A stretch of DNA of 64,000 nt, from assembly GCF_900105785.1 (NCBI RefSeq), contig NZ_LT629799.1, positions 3,782,001 through 3,846,000 of the forward strand, read 5' to 3'. The DNA comes from Microlunatus sagamiharensis. Its GTDB lineage: Bacteria; Actinomycetota; Actinomycetes; Propionibacteriales; Propionibacteriaceae. The translations under genes were made by a program, and so were the position numbers. Below, in pieces: positions 36,196 to 44,711 of the stretch (its first letter is position 1; the number at the start of each line of letters is the position of its first letter). The notes under the pieces are model-generated. The model saw only the letters and a program-made list of their open reading frames with translations. It did no database searches and was not told the DNA's origin.

Positions 36196-36241
36196 CCGTG
36201 CTCACGACCCACCCCGCCGGGTGAACCCCCGGTGAGCACGG
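36196..36241 (+). promoter_or_regulatory. Inverted repeat covering the FGGY gene start
   Basis: CCGTGCTCAC (36196-36205) pairs perfectly with GTGAGCACGG (36232-36241). The second arm is the GTG start codon and first codons of the FGGY gene, so an RNA hairpin would hide the translation start; it could also end transcripts of the binding-protein gene. Confidence 0.5.
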
Positions 36242-37781
36242 TCGGGCTCGACCTCGGCACCACCGGCGTCCGCGCGGTCGCCTTCGACGCCGAGGGCCGG
36301 GACCTGGCCTCGGCGTCCCGCCCCACCCCCCGGTCCTCCCCCGGCCGGGCTGGTGGGAGCTGGACGCCGAGGCCCTCCTCCTCGACGTGGAGGCCGTCCT
36401 CGCCGAGGTCGCCGCCCGCGTCGCCGGGACCGGGGACCCCGTCCGCGCCGTCGGCTTCAGCAGCCAGGGCGAGGCGGTCGTCCCCGTGGACGCGGCGGGC
36501 CGCGCGCTCGCCGGGGTGCCCCTCGGGCTCGACGCCCGCGGGGCGACCGCCGCCGCAGCGCTGGCCGCGAGGCTGGGCGCCGACCGCGTCCAGCAGCTGA
36601 CCGGCCAGCCCTGCCACCGGATGTTCTCGGTGGCCAAGATCGCCGAGGGCGGACCCGCCTGGCGCTCGCGCGACGTCGCGGCGTACCGCACCCTCGCCGA
36701 CTTCGTCGCCACCCGGCTGGGCGCCCCGCCCGCCGCCGACTGGACGGGCGCCGCCCGCACCGGGATGCTCGACGTCTCGCGCCGGGACTGGTCGCGTGAG
36801 GTCCTCGCCGCCGTGGCGCTCGACGCGCCCTGGCTGAGCCCGGACCGGCTCTCGCCGCTGGTGGCCCCGGGCACCGACCTCGGCCCGCTCGACGCGGCCG
36901 TCGCCGACCGCCTCGGGCTGTCCCGCTGCACGCTGCTGGTCGCCGGGATGCACGACCAGGCCGCCTCGTACGTCGGTGCGGGCGGCCGTCCCGGCGAGGT
37001 CTCCGTCTACGCCCTCGGCTCCAGCGACTGCCTCGCGGTCGGGTCGACCACCCGGCCCGGGGGGCTCTCCGGCACCGGCTTCGCGACGTACCCCTGGCGC
37101 CGGGACCGCTGGATCACCCTCGCCGGCTCGGCGGCCGGCGGGCTCGCCGTGGAGTGGGTCGCCGAGCTGGTCCGCGCGGGCGGGGTCGAGGCGCTGGTGG
37201 CCGAGGCCTCCCCGCACCCCTCGCCGCTGCTCGTCCTGCCCTACCTGGCCGGCTCGGGCACGCTCGACAACGACCCCGACGTCCGCGGGTCGGTGCTGGG
37301 CCTGACCCTGGCCACCACCCGGGCCGAGGTCGCGCGGGCCTTCCTCGAGGCCAGCGGCTTCGAGCTCGGCGTGCTGCTCGAGGCCTTCCTCACGGTGGGT
37401 GTCGTGGTCGGCGACCTGCGCGCCGTGGGCACGGGCGCGACCAGCGCCGTCGCCCTCGGCGCCCGCGCCGACGCCTGCGGTGCCCCGCTCACCCCGGCGC
37501 CCGGGCGGTCCTCGGCCCGCGGCGCCGCCCTCCTCGCGGCGGCGGCGCTGGGGGACGTGGACGTCGACGACCTGCCGCCGGCCCCGCTCGGGCCGCCGCG
37601 CTGCCCGGTCGAGCGCACCGCCGCCTGGTACGCCCGCCAGCGTCGCGCCTACCGCGCGCTGGCCCTCACGCTGCGCGACTTCGAGCACGCGCACGGACCG
37701 GCCGCGACCGACGGCCCGCCCGCCTGCCCCACCCCCACCCCGGACCACCCCGCACACCGAACCGACAGGACCACGCCGTGA
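36232..37781 (+). pseudogene. FGGY carbohydrate kinase broken by a -1 frameshift
   Basis: The gene begins GTG 36232 with the FGGY phosphate-binding start VGLDLGTTGVRAVAFDAEG, runs to about 36325, and then continues in a different frame from about 36332 (PGWWELDAEALLLD ... AVGFSSQGEAVVPVD) to TGA 37779-37781. Between them is a run of six C (36326-36331); one extra C would join the two parts as ...ASRPTPPVLPRPGWWE... into one 516-residue kinase of normal family length. GMHDQAASYVGAG and the late ATSAVALGARADA region are intact. It may be a real mutation, a slippery tract or a sequencing error. The aldolase start overlaps its stop. Confidence 0.88.
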
Positions 37782-38746
37782 CCCTCACGACCCTCGCCCA
37801 CCTCCTCGCCGACGCCGAGCGCGGCGGCTACGCCGTCGGCGCGTTCAACGTCTCCGACCTCAACCAGGCGGTGGCGGTCCTCGACGCGGCCCGGGCGGAG
37901 CGCTCGCCGGTGGTCGTGCAGGCCATCGCGGGAACGAGCGCGTACGACGACGAGGGCTGGTGGTGGGACCAGCTCCTTGCGGTCGTCGAGAGCTACGCCG
38001 ACGTGCCGGTCGGCCTCCACCTCGACCACGGGCGCCACCGCGACGACTGCGTGCGAGCCATGGACCACGGCTTCACCAGCGTCATGATCGACGCGAGCCG
38101 CTCGGTCGACGACGACGAGCCGAACGACCTCGAGACCAACATCGCGCTGACCCGCGAGGTGGTCGAGCTCGCGCACGCCCGCGGCGTCAGCGTCGAGGGC
38201 GAGCTGGGCACCGTCGGCGGCGCCGAGTCGGGCGCGAACGGCATCGTCGAGGAGCTCGTCTACGCCGACCCCGAGGAGGCGGCGCACTTCGTCGAGGCGA
38301 CCGGGGTCGACGCGCTGGCCGTCGCCGTGGGCACCAGCCACGGGACGGTGAAGTTCACCGACCCCTCCGGCGGCGAGCGCCTCCGACCCGAGCTGGTCGC
38401 GGCGATCAAGGAGCGCGTGCCCGGCGTGGGCCTCGTGCTGCACGGCAGCTCCTCGATCCCGCCGGAGTACGTCGAGACGATCAACGCGCACGGCGGTGCG
38501 CTGACGCCGTCGTACGGCATCGCGCCGGAGGCGAAGGTCGCCGTCGTCGCGCAGGGCATCCGCAAGGTCAACCAGGGCGCGGACAGCCACCTCGCCTGGA
38601 CCGCCGCGCTGCGCACCGCCCTCGCCGAGCGCCCGGCGGAGGTCGAGCCGAGCGCCGCCGTGGCGCAGGCCCGTCAGGCGATGAGCGGGATCATCCGGCG
38701 CCGGATGCGCGAGTTCGGCTCGGCGGGCCGGGCGACGGCCGTCTGA
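37778..38746 (+). CDS. Class II fructose-bisphosphate/tagatose-bisphosphate aldolase, 322 aa
   Basis: A zinc-dependent aldolase: AVGAFNVSDLNQA, GLHLDHGRHRDDC with the catalytic Asp and a zinc His, VEGELGTVGG, AVAVGTSHG with another zinc His, and LVLHGSSSIP with the third. It splits a ketose bisphosphate into dihydroxyacetone phosphate and an aldehyde in the cytoplasm. The GTG start overlaps the stop of the FGGY kinase frame, so kinase then aldolase is the natural pathway order. The TFQ/GatY-type versus Fba specificity cannot be told from sequence alone. Confidence 0.9.
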   Translation: MTLTTLAHLLADAERGGYAVGAFNVSDLNQAVAVLDAARAERSPVVVQAIAGTSAYDDEGWWWDQLLAVVESYADVPVGLHLDHGRHRDDCVRAMDHGFTSVMIDASRSVDDDEPNDLETNIALTREVVELAHARGVSVEGELGTVGGAESGANGIVEELVYADPEEAAHFVEATGVDALAVAVGTSHGTVKFTDPSGGERLRPELVAAIKERVPGVGLVLHGSSSIPPEYVETINAHGGALTPSYGIAPEAKVAVVAQGIRKVNQGADSHLAWTAALRTALAERPAEVEPSAAVAQARQAMSGIIRRRMREFGSAGRATAV

Positions 38747-38756
38747 GCAGCAGACC

Positions 38757-39950
38757 TCAGCCGCCGAGCGCGGCCACGGGGTCGAGGAGCACGCGCTGCC
38801 ACACGGCCTCGGCGGCGCCGAGGAGGACGGCGTCGTCGCCGAGCTCGGGCAGGGCCAGCCGGACCTGCTCGACCGGTGCGGCCAGGGCGCCGCGGACCAT
38901 GGTGCGGCGGACCTCGGCCGCGACGCAGGGGTAGAGCTCGCGCAGCAGGCCGCCGAGCACGACGAGGCTCGGGTTGAAGATGTTGACGACCGTGGCCAGG
39001 CCGGCCCCGAGGTGGCGGGCCACGGGCTCGAGCCGGCGGACCTCCTCGTCCCCGGCCGTGCGCAGGGCGTCGACGACCGCGCGCCGGGAGGCGTCGGGCC
39101 CCAGCCCGAGCGCGCGGGCGACGGCGTCGAGCCCGATCTCGGTCTCCCAGCAGCCGTCGGAACCGCAGCGGCACCGGCGCCCGCCGAGCCCGGCGACGGC
39201 GATGTGGCCGAGCTCGCCGGCGTAGCCACCGGCGCCGACCAGGGGCTTGCCGTCGACCACCACGCCGCTGCCGACGCCGACCTCGCCCTCGACGAAGACG
39301 ACGTCGTCGCACCCGCGGGCCACCCCGCGCAGGTGCTCCGCTAGGACGCCGGCGTCGCCGTCGTTGACGACCCGCACGTCGGTGCCCGGCAGCCGGTCGG
39401 AGAGCATCCGGCCGAAGGAGACGTCGCGCCACGACAGGTTGGGGGCGAAGCGGACGGCGCCGTCGCGGTGGCGCGTGACCCCGGGGACGGCCACCCCGAG
39501 GCCGAGGACCCGGCCCGGGGCGGCGTGCGCCAGGTCGGCGACCGAGCGGGCCACGAGGTCGGCCGTGGGCTCGGGGCTCGGGTCGGGCAGCGGCCGGCTG
39601 TCGCGGTGCAGCACCGTCCCGCCGAGGCCGACGAGGGCGACCTCGACCTGGTCGACGCGCACCTCGGCGGCCAGCACCTGGACCCCGAGGGGGCAGGGCC
39701 GCACCACGGGCGACGGCCGGCCCCGCGTGGGGGTGCCGGCCGTCGAGGTGGTGCTGGCCGCGGTCTGCTCGACGGCGCCGAGCCGCCCGAGCTCACCGAC
39801 CAGCCCGGCGACCGTGCTGCGGGTCAGCCCGGACCGGTCGGTGAGCTCGGCGCGCCGCATGGCCCCGTCGAGGTGCAGGTGCCGCAGCAGCACGGCCAGG
39901 TTGGTGCGCCGGACGTCCGGGGACCCGGCCAGAGTCTCCCGGACGCTCAT
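38757..39950 (-). CDS. ROK family transcriptional regulator, last gene of the CUT2 ABC operon, 397 aa
   Basis: The winged helix RRTNLAVLLRHLHLDGAMRRAELTDRSGLTRSTVAGLVGEL (given here only as the 55-residue N-terminal region around residues 13-55, key part RAELTDRSGLTRSTV) precedes a ROK domain with NDGDAGVLAEH, GEVGVGSGVV and the zinc motif CRCGSDGCWE. It follows the permease gene by 22 bases in the same direction. In actinomycetes a ROK gene at the end of a xylose/ribose-type ABC operon commonly represses that operon. ATG 39950 has GAGAGG seven bases upstream. A palindrome upstream of the operon (43473) is a candidate target. Confidence 0.9.
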   Translation of the reverse strand: MSVRETLAGSPDVRRTNLAVLLRHLHLDGAMRRAELTDRSGLTRSTVAGLVGELGRLGAVEQTAASTTSTAGTPTRGRPSPVVRPCPLGVQVLAAEVRVDQVEVALVGLGGTVLHRDSRPLPDPSPEPTADLVARSVADLAHAAPGRVLGLGVAVPGVTRHRDGAVRFAPNLSWRDVSFGRMLSDRLPGTDVRVVNDGDAGVLAEHLRGVARGCDDVVFVEGEVGVGSGVVVDGKPLVGAGGYAGELGHIAVAGLGGRRCRCGSDGCWETEIGLDAVARALGLGPDASRRAVVDALRTAGDEEVRRLEPVARHLGAGLATVVNIFNPSLVVLGGLLRELYPCVAAEVRRTMVRGALAAPVEQVRLALPELGDDAVLLGAAEAVWQRVLLDPVAALGG

Positions 39951-39972
39951 CGTCGAGCCTCTCCGGGAGGGG

Positions 39973-41235
39973 CTAGCGGCCTGTGGCCGCTGCGCGTCTG
40001 CGCGAGATCGCGTCGACGCTCGCCGCCAGCAGCAGCACCAGCCCGGTGACGATGAACTGGATCTCCGCACGCTGGGTGATCAGCGGCAGGCCGTTCTGGA
40101 TCACCGCGATGACCAGGCCGCCGATGATGGCGTCGATGATCCGGCCCTTGCCGCCGAAGAGCGACGTGCCGCCGATGACGGCCGCGCCCACCGCGAGCAG
40201 CAGGGTCGAGGCGCCACCGGTGGACGGGGAGACCGAGTTGGCCCGCGAGGCCAGCAGGATCCCGCCGAAGGCCGCCAGCGTGGAGCTGATCATGAAGCAG
40301 GCGATCTTGATCCGGTTGACGTTGATGCCGGCCCGGCGCGCCGCCTCGGCGTTGCCGCCCACGGCGTACACGTGCTGGCCGAAGCGCGTCCGCTTGAGCA
40401 CGAAGCTCAGCACGACGACGAAGACCACCGCGATCGGCACGATCAGGGGCACGCCCTTGAGCGACTTGATCGCCGGGTTGACGGCCCGCTCGAGGTTGAA
40501 CAGGTAGACGACCAGGCCCAGGACCACGGCGAGCACGGCGATGCGCAGCGCGGGCAGGCTCACCGACGGCGAGGGCAGACCGGCCTTGCGGCGGCGGGCG
40601 CGGCCGAGGAGCTCGACGAGCGCGTAGCCCGCGACCACGACCACCCACATCACCCAGCCGAGCACGGGCGTCAGGTTGTCGTTCATCAGCGACAGCACGA
40701 AGGGGTCGCGGACCGGGACGGTGCCGCCGGTGCCGATGACGGTCAGCAGGACGCCCTGCAGGGCCAGGAAGGCCGAGAGCGTCACGACGAACGACGGGAT
40801 GCCCAGCCTCGCGACCAGCAGCCCGATGAGCAGGCCGATCACGAGCCCGACGACGAGCGCGGCGAGCACGGCGGCCGGCCAGGGCCAGCCCTTCAGCGTC
40901 AGCAGCACCGCGAGCGTGCCCGCGCCGACGCCGGCGGTGTAGCCCGCGGACAGGTCGATCTCGCCGAGGAGCAGGACGAAGACCAGGCCCATGGCGATGA
41001 AGATGACTGCCGCGCTCTGGTTGAGCAGGTTGGCCCAGTTGAGCTTGCTCGCGAACTGGTCGGGCCGCAGGATCGTGAACAGCACGACGAGGAACACGAA
41101 GCCGGCGATGGCCGGGAGCGAACCGACGTCGCCGCCACGCACGCGCGTGAGGTAGTCGCGCGCCGCGCTGCCGAGGGTCGCGCGCTCCGGCGCGTCCTCG
41201 GCCCGGGCGGCCGGGGTCTGGGTGGTGGTGCTCAT
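39973..41235 (-). CDS. CUT2 sugar ABC transporter permease, 420 aa
   Basis: An RbsC/XylH-type permease with about ten membrane helices. GEIDLSAGYTAGVGAG, GIPSFVVTLSAFLALQGV and AVGGNAEAARRAGI are the conserved BPD_transp_2 features, the last being the cytoplasmic loop that meets the ATPase. At 420 residues with a longer central loop it resembles XylH. Its ATG overlaps the stop of the ATPase gene. It forms the membrane channel for the sugar bound by the lipoprotein encoded upstream. Confidence 0.93.
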   Translation of the reverse strand: MSTTTQTPAARAEDAPERATLGSAARDYLTRVRGGDVGSLPAIAGFVFLVVLFTILRPDQFASKLNWANLLNQSAAVIFIAMGLVFVLLLGEIDLSAGYTAGVGAGTLAVLLTLKGWPWPAAVLAALVVGLVIGLLIGLLVARLGIPSFVVTLSAFLALQGVLLTVIGTGGTVPVRDPFVLSLMNDNLTPVLGWVMWVVVVAGYALVELLGRARRRKAGLPSPSVSLPALRIAVLAVVLGLVVYLFNLERAVNPAIKSLKGVPLIVPIAVVFVVVLSFVLKRTRFGQHVYAVGGNAEAARRAGINVNRIKIACFMISSTLAAFGGILLASRANSVSPSTGGASTLLLAVGAAVIGGTSLFGGKGRIIDAIIGGLVIAVIQNGLPLITQRAEIQFIVTGLVLLLAASVDAISRRRAAATGR

Positions 41236-42038
41236 CGCAGCACCTCTCTGTCGGCGGCGAGCCCGAGGTCGCCGCTGCGGCCGGTGGTGATGAGCTCGAC
41301 GATCTGGCCGGTGCTGACGTCCGCGGTGCGCACGGTCGCGGCCAGCTGGCCGAGGTAGAGCGCGGCGACGCTGTCGGCGACCTGCTTGACGTCGTTCATG
41401 TTGTGCGAGATCAGGATGACCGCGAGCCCGCTGTCGGCGAGGCGGCGGACCAGGTTGAGCACCTGCTCGGTCTGGGCGACGCCGAGGGCGGCGGTCGGCT
41501 CGTCGAGGATGACGAGCTTGCTGTTCCACAGCACGGCGCGGGCGATGGCGATCGTCTGGCGCTGACCGCCGGAGAGCCGCGACACCGAGGTGCGGACCGA
41601 CTTGAGGGTCCGTACGGAGAGGCCCGCGAGGGTCTCGGCCGCCCGGCGCTCCATCGTCGTCTCGTCCATGACGATGCCGTTGACCTCCTCGCGGCCGAGG
41701 AACATGTTGTGGACGACGTCGAGGTTGTCGCACAGCGCGAGGTCCTGGTAGACGACCTCGATGCCGAGGTCGCTCGCCGCCTTGGGCGAGTTCACGGTCA
41801 CCGGGCGGCCCTCGAAGAGGTACTGGCCGCCGTCGAAGGTGTGCGTGCCCGCGATGCCCTTGACGAGCGTCGACTTGCCGGCGCCGTTGTCGCCGACGAG
41901 CGCGGTGACCTGTCCGAGGTAGCAGTCGAGGTCGACGCCCTTGAGGACGTCCACCGCCCCGAAGCTCTTGGTGATGCCCCGCAGGCTGAGCAGCGGCTGC
42001 TGCCCCTCAGCCGGCGGGCTGACGCTCTCGGTCGTCAT
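41232..42038 (-). CDS. CUT2 sugar ABC transporter ATP-binding protein, single domain, 268 aa
   Basis: Walker A GDNGAGKST, Q-loop VYQDLALCDNL, signature LSGGQRQTIAIARA, Walker B LVILDEPTAALG and the H-loop ISHN are all present. Unlike RbsA/XylG it has only one ABC domain, as FrcA does, so it would work as a homodimer. The order binding protein, ATPase, permease, regulator is complete. Its stop overlaps the permease ATG. The start, ATG 42038, has GGAGAACC just upstream. Confidence 0.94.
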   Translation of the reverse strand: MTTESVSPPAEGQQPLLSLRGITKSFGAVDVLKGVDLDCYLGQVTALVGDNGAGKSTLVKGIAGTHTFDGGQYLFEGRPVTVNSPKAASDLGIEVVYQDLALCDNLDVVHNMFLGREEVNGIVMDETTMERRAAETLAGLSVRTLKSVRTSVSRLSGGQRQTIAIARAVLWNSKLVILDEPTAALGVAQTEQVLNLVRRLADSGLAVILISHNMNDVKQVADSVAALYLGQLAATVRTADVSTGQIVELITTGRSGDLGLAADREVLR

Positions 42039-42072
42039 CGGTTCTCCTGGTTCTGGCTGGTTCGTGAACGGA

Positions 42073-42111
42073 CCTGGCCGCCCCGGCTCGCGAGGAGCCG
42101 GGGCGGCCAGG
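42073..42111 (-). terminator. Strong intra-operon stem-loop between binding protein and ATPase genes
   Basis: A perfect 17-bp GC-rich stem (42073-42089 with 42095-42111) closes a 5-base loop in the 88-base gap. No T-run follows. Such hairpins after binding-protein genes usually cause partial termination or protect the upstream mRNA, giving more binder than ATPase and permease. Confidence 0.8.
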
Positions 42112-42126
42112 GGGTGCGGTGCAGGG

Positions 42127-43239
42127 TCAGGAGATGCCGGCCGCGGAGCAGGCCTTCTTCAGCTCCGCGGTGGTGCAGACCTTGTCGGCGGTGGTGAAGC
42201 CGTCGTCGATGACCGCCTTGACGTTGTCCTTGGTGATGGCCTGCGGGTCGAGCAGGATCGCCTTCTTGCTGGTGCCGGCCTTCGGGTCGTCGAAGGTCTG
42301 GGTGGCCAGCGCGTCGGCGCCGCTCACGTCGCCCTTGGCCAGCGCGATGCCCAGCTTGGCGGCGGCGTCGGCCTCCTTGTTCACGGCCTTGTAGACGGTG
42401 TTGCACTGCGTGCCGAGCAGGATGCGCTGCAGGCCCTCGTCGGTGGCGTCCTGGCCGCTGACCGGGACCTTGCCGGCGAGGCCGTTGCGCTGGAGCACGG
42501 AGATGACCGCACCCGCGAGGCCGTCGTTCGCCGCGGCGACCGCGTCGACCTTGCCGCCCTGCTTGGTGTAGAGCTGCTCGAAGAGGCGACCGCCCTCCTC
42601 GTTGCTCCACTCCGGCACGGCCTGCTCGGCGACGACGTCGTAGCCGGCCGCCTTGATGACCTGGTCGTAGCCCTGCTTGAACAGGGTGGCGTTGTTGTCG
42701 GTGGGCGAGCCGTCCAGCTCGACGACCTTGGCGTTGGTCTTGTTGTCGGCCTTGATGCAGCTGACGAGGCCGTCGCCGATGGCCTGGCCGACCTTCACGT
42801 TGTCGAAGGACACGTAGTACTTGGCGCCGCCGCCGAGGTTCGCGCGGTCGTAGTCGATGACAGGGATGCCGGCGTCGGTCGCCTTCTTGATGACCGCGGT
42901 GCCCGAGTCGGGGTCGATGCTGGTGATGATGAGCGCCTTGACGCCCGCGCTGATCATGCCGTCGGCGATGGTCTGGAACTGCGTCGCGTCACCCTGGGCG
43001 TTCTGGATGTCGGACTGCACGCCGGCGTCGGCGAAGGCCTTCTGGAAGAACGGCCGGTCGGCCGTCTCCCAGCGGGCGGAGGACTCGGTGTCGGGCAGGA
43101 TCACGCCGATCTTGCCCTCGACCGCGGCGGAGGAACCGCCCGAGGCGGCGGGGGTGGCGTCCGAGCCGCCACCGCACCCGGCGAGGGTGAGGGTGGCCAC
43201 GGCGGCGAGCGTGCCGAGGCCGAGGAGCTGCTTCTTCAT
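42127..43239 (-). CDS. Sugar ABC transporter substrate-binding lipoprotein, XylF-like, 370 aa
   Basis: A lipoprotein signal with lipobox LAGC at about residue 22 is followed by a Gly/Ser/Ala-rich linker and a periplasmic-binding domain: IGVILPDTESSARWETADRPFF, MISAGVKALIITSIDPDSG, IPVIDYDRAN, DGSPTDNNATLFKQG. The first of these is close to the XylF/ChvE group, so xylose or another aldose is a reasonable guess. It is the first gene of the ABC operon. ATG 43239 is chosen because the lipoprotein signal begins there; sequence upstream in the frame is not protein-like. Confidence 0.92.
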   Translation of the reverse strand: MKKQLLGLGTLAAVATLTLAGCGGGSDATPAASGGSSAAVEGKIGVILPDTESSARWETADRPFFQKAFADAGVQSDIQNAQGDATQFQTIADGMISAGVKALIITSIDPDSGTAVIKKATDAGIPVIDYDRANLGGGAKYYVSFDNVKVGQAIGDGLVSCIKADNKTNAKVVELDGSPTDNNATLFKQGYDQVIKAAGYDVVAEQAVPEWSNEEGGRLFEQLYTKQGGKVDAVAAANDGLAGAVISVLQRNGLAGKVPVSGQDATDEGLQRILLGTQCNTVYKAVNKEADAAAKLGIALAKGDVSGADALATQTFDDPKAGTSKKAILLDPQAITKDNVKAVIDDGFTTADKVCTTAELKKACSAAGIS

Positions 43240-43570
43240 GAGGTACGGACCTTTCTCGGACCGGTGGTGCACCGGCTCTGAGGGCGCGCACCGGTCGGTG
43301 CGCTGGACGTGCCCGTCGTCCTCGCGAAGGTCGTCCCGGGTGCGGGCGAGGTGGCTCGCACGGGGGTGACCGGACCGCGTCGACGATGACGGGTTTATGT
43401 AGTGAAGGTGAACATAACAGCGACCTGAGCGATTCTGGGAGCGGTCCCCATCACGGCTTGATAACCCTTGACGCCGAAAGTTTCGGCTCGGTCGGGCGAC
43501 CTTTCGGCCTCGTCGGGCGCGGGCGCGGGTGCGGACGAGGGACCGTGCGGACCCGGAGGGGCGACGCTTC
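43240..43570. promoter_or_regulatory. 331-base control region before the XylF-like operon
   Basis: No gene is supported here. The region holds two dyads: TTATGT (43395-43400) with ACATAA (43412-43417) across 11 bases, and a perfect 15-base palindrome at 43473-43487. Being AT-richer around 43390-43420 than its surroundings, it probably contains the promoter of the minus-strand ABC operon. The amino-sugar kinase gene of the same strand ends at its right edge. Confidence 0.55.
43473..43487. promoter_or_regulatory. Perfect palindrome, candidate regulator site
   Basis: GCCGAAAGTTTCGGC is fully symmetrical around its central G. A CTTTCGGCC half-site follows at about 43504. CGAAA-n-TTTCG dyads are typical targets of sugar repressors, and the operon's own ROK protein is the natural candidate. 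Confidence 0.5.
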
Positions 43571-44554
43571 CTAAGCAGGCTGGGGAAGTCGGATCGCCGC
43601 CCGCAGCCGCTCGAACCTCGCGTCGTCGACCTCGGCGCCGGTGTGGCGCAGGGCGAGGACGGCCGCACCGACCAGCCCGTCGGGCACGGCGGTGACCGCG
43701 ACGCCGCGGGCCGGCGGCGTCAGGTCGACCGAGAGCGCGGGCGGCGCCTGGAGCACGCCGCGGGCGACCACGCTGCCGCCGACGACCACCGGGCCCTCGA
43801 GGTCGGGCACCCGGACCGCGTCGAGCAGGTCGGCGAGGGCCTCCGACGCCGCCACGACGACGCGCCGGGCGACCGGGTCGCCCGCCGCGGCGGCGGCGAA
43901 GGCCAGCGGGGCCAGCTCGGCGAGGGCGACGGGGCGCCGCGCGTAGACCGCGGAGACCAGCTGGCGGATCGCCGACACGCGGCCGGCCTCGTACGCGGGG
44001 TCCGCGACGATGCCCAACGCGCCGAGCACGTCCTGGGTCAGCGCGGTCGCCTCGGCCTGCCCGTCGAGGGCGGACACCACGGCCCGCACCACCTCGCGCC
44101 CGATCCAGAACCCGCCCCCCGCGTCGCCGAGCAGCCAGCCGCGGCCGCCGACCACGCGCTCCAGCGAACCGTCACGCACCCGTGCGGCGACCGTCCCCGT
44201 GCCGGCGATGAGGGCGTAGCCCTCGAGCGAGGCCGTCCCGGAGCAGAAGAGCGCGAGCAGGTCGTGGTCGAGCACCACCCGCGTCACCCCGTACGCGGCC
44301 AGGCGCTGCTCGACCTCGGCGCGGAAGGCGTCGCTCTGCTCGCCGGCCATGGCCAGGACCGCCATGTCCGACGTCGTGCCCGGGGGGAGCGCGGCCCGGG
44401 CGGCGGCGGCGACCGCCTCGGCCGCCGGCACGATGCCCGCGGCCGTGGGGTTGCCCGCGGTGCTGCGGCCCAGGCCGAGGACCTCCCCGTCGTGGTCGAG
44501 CGCGACCGCCCGGGTGCTCGTGCCACCGGCGTCGAGGGCCAGGAGCTGCGTCAT
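43571..44554 (-). CDS. BadF/BadG-type N-acetylglucosamine (amino-sugar) kinase, 327 aa
   Basis: The ASKHA fold is seen in LLALDAGGTSTRAVALDHDG (phosphate 1), AGTGTVAARV (phosphate 2 region) and GGSVVARG (adenosine). GRGWLLGDAGGGFWIGREVVRAV is typical of eukaryotic-like GlcNAc kinases and MurK-type enzymes in the BcrAD_BadFG family. Divergent from an RpiR regulator, SIS protein and ngcEFG, it most likely phosphorylates imported GlcNAc or MurNAc for NagA. ATG 44554 starts it; the 3' end abuts the control region of the ABC operon. Confidence 0.88.
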   Translation of the reverse strand: MTQLLALDAGGTSTRAVALDHDGEVLGLGRSTAGNPTAAGIVPAAEAVAAAARAALPPGTTSDMAVLAMAGEQSDAFRAEVEQRLAAYGVTRVVLDHDLLALFCSGTASLEGYALIAGTGTVAARVRDGSLERVVGGRGWLLGDAGGGFWIGREVVRAVVSALDGQAEATALTQDVLGALGIVADPAYEAGRVSAIRQLVSAVYARRPVALAELAPLAFAAAAAGDPVARRVVVAASEALADLLDAVRVPDLEGPVVVGGSVVARGVLQAPPALSVDLTPPARGVAVTAVPDGLVGAAVLALRHTGAEVDDARFERLRAAIRLPQPA

Positions 44555-44595
44555 GAGGTCCTCACCGGGAGTTCAGGAGACGGTCGCGCGGCGGG

Positions 44596-44617
44596 GGTTG
44601 TGTTGCGGTTGCGTTGC
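44596..44617. promoter_or_regulatory. Tandem 11-base direct repeats in the kinase/RpiR divergent region
   Basis: GGTTGTGTTGC (44596-44606) and GGTTGCGTTGC (44607-44617) adjoin and differ in one base. They lie 42 bases before the kinase start, where a regulator such as the adjacent RpiR-type protein could bind. Confidence 0.4.
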
Positions 44618-44711
44618 ACTCGCCCGCAGCGCCGCCGAGGTGGTTGCCCCGGGCGCGGCCACACACTAGCGTGAGAGCGAATTTCAGGGACTCGGGAAGC
44701 GGGCGATACTC

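Noticed and set aside
43386-43574. Plus-strand frame in the ABC operon control region
   Set aside because: No motif, no ribosome site, and it covers palindromic regulatory DNA.
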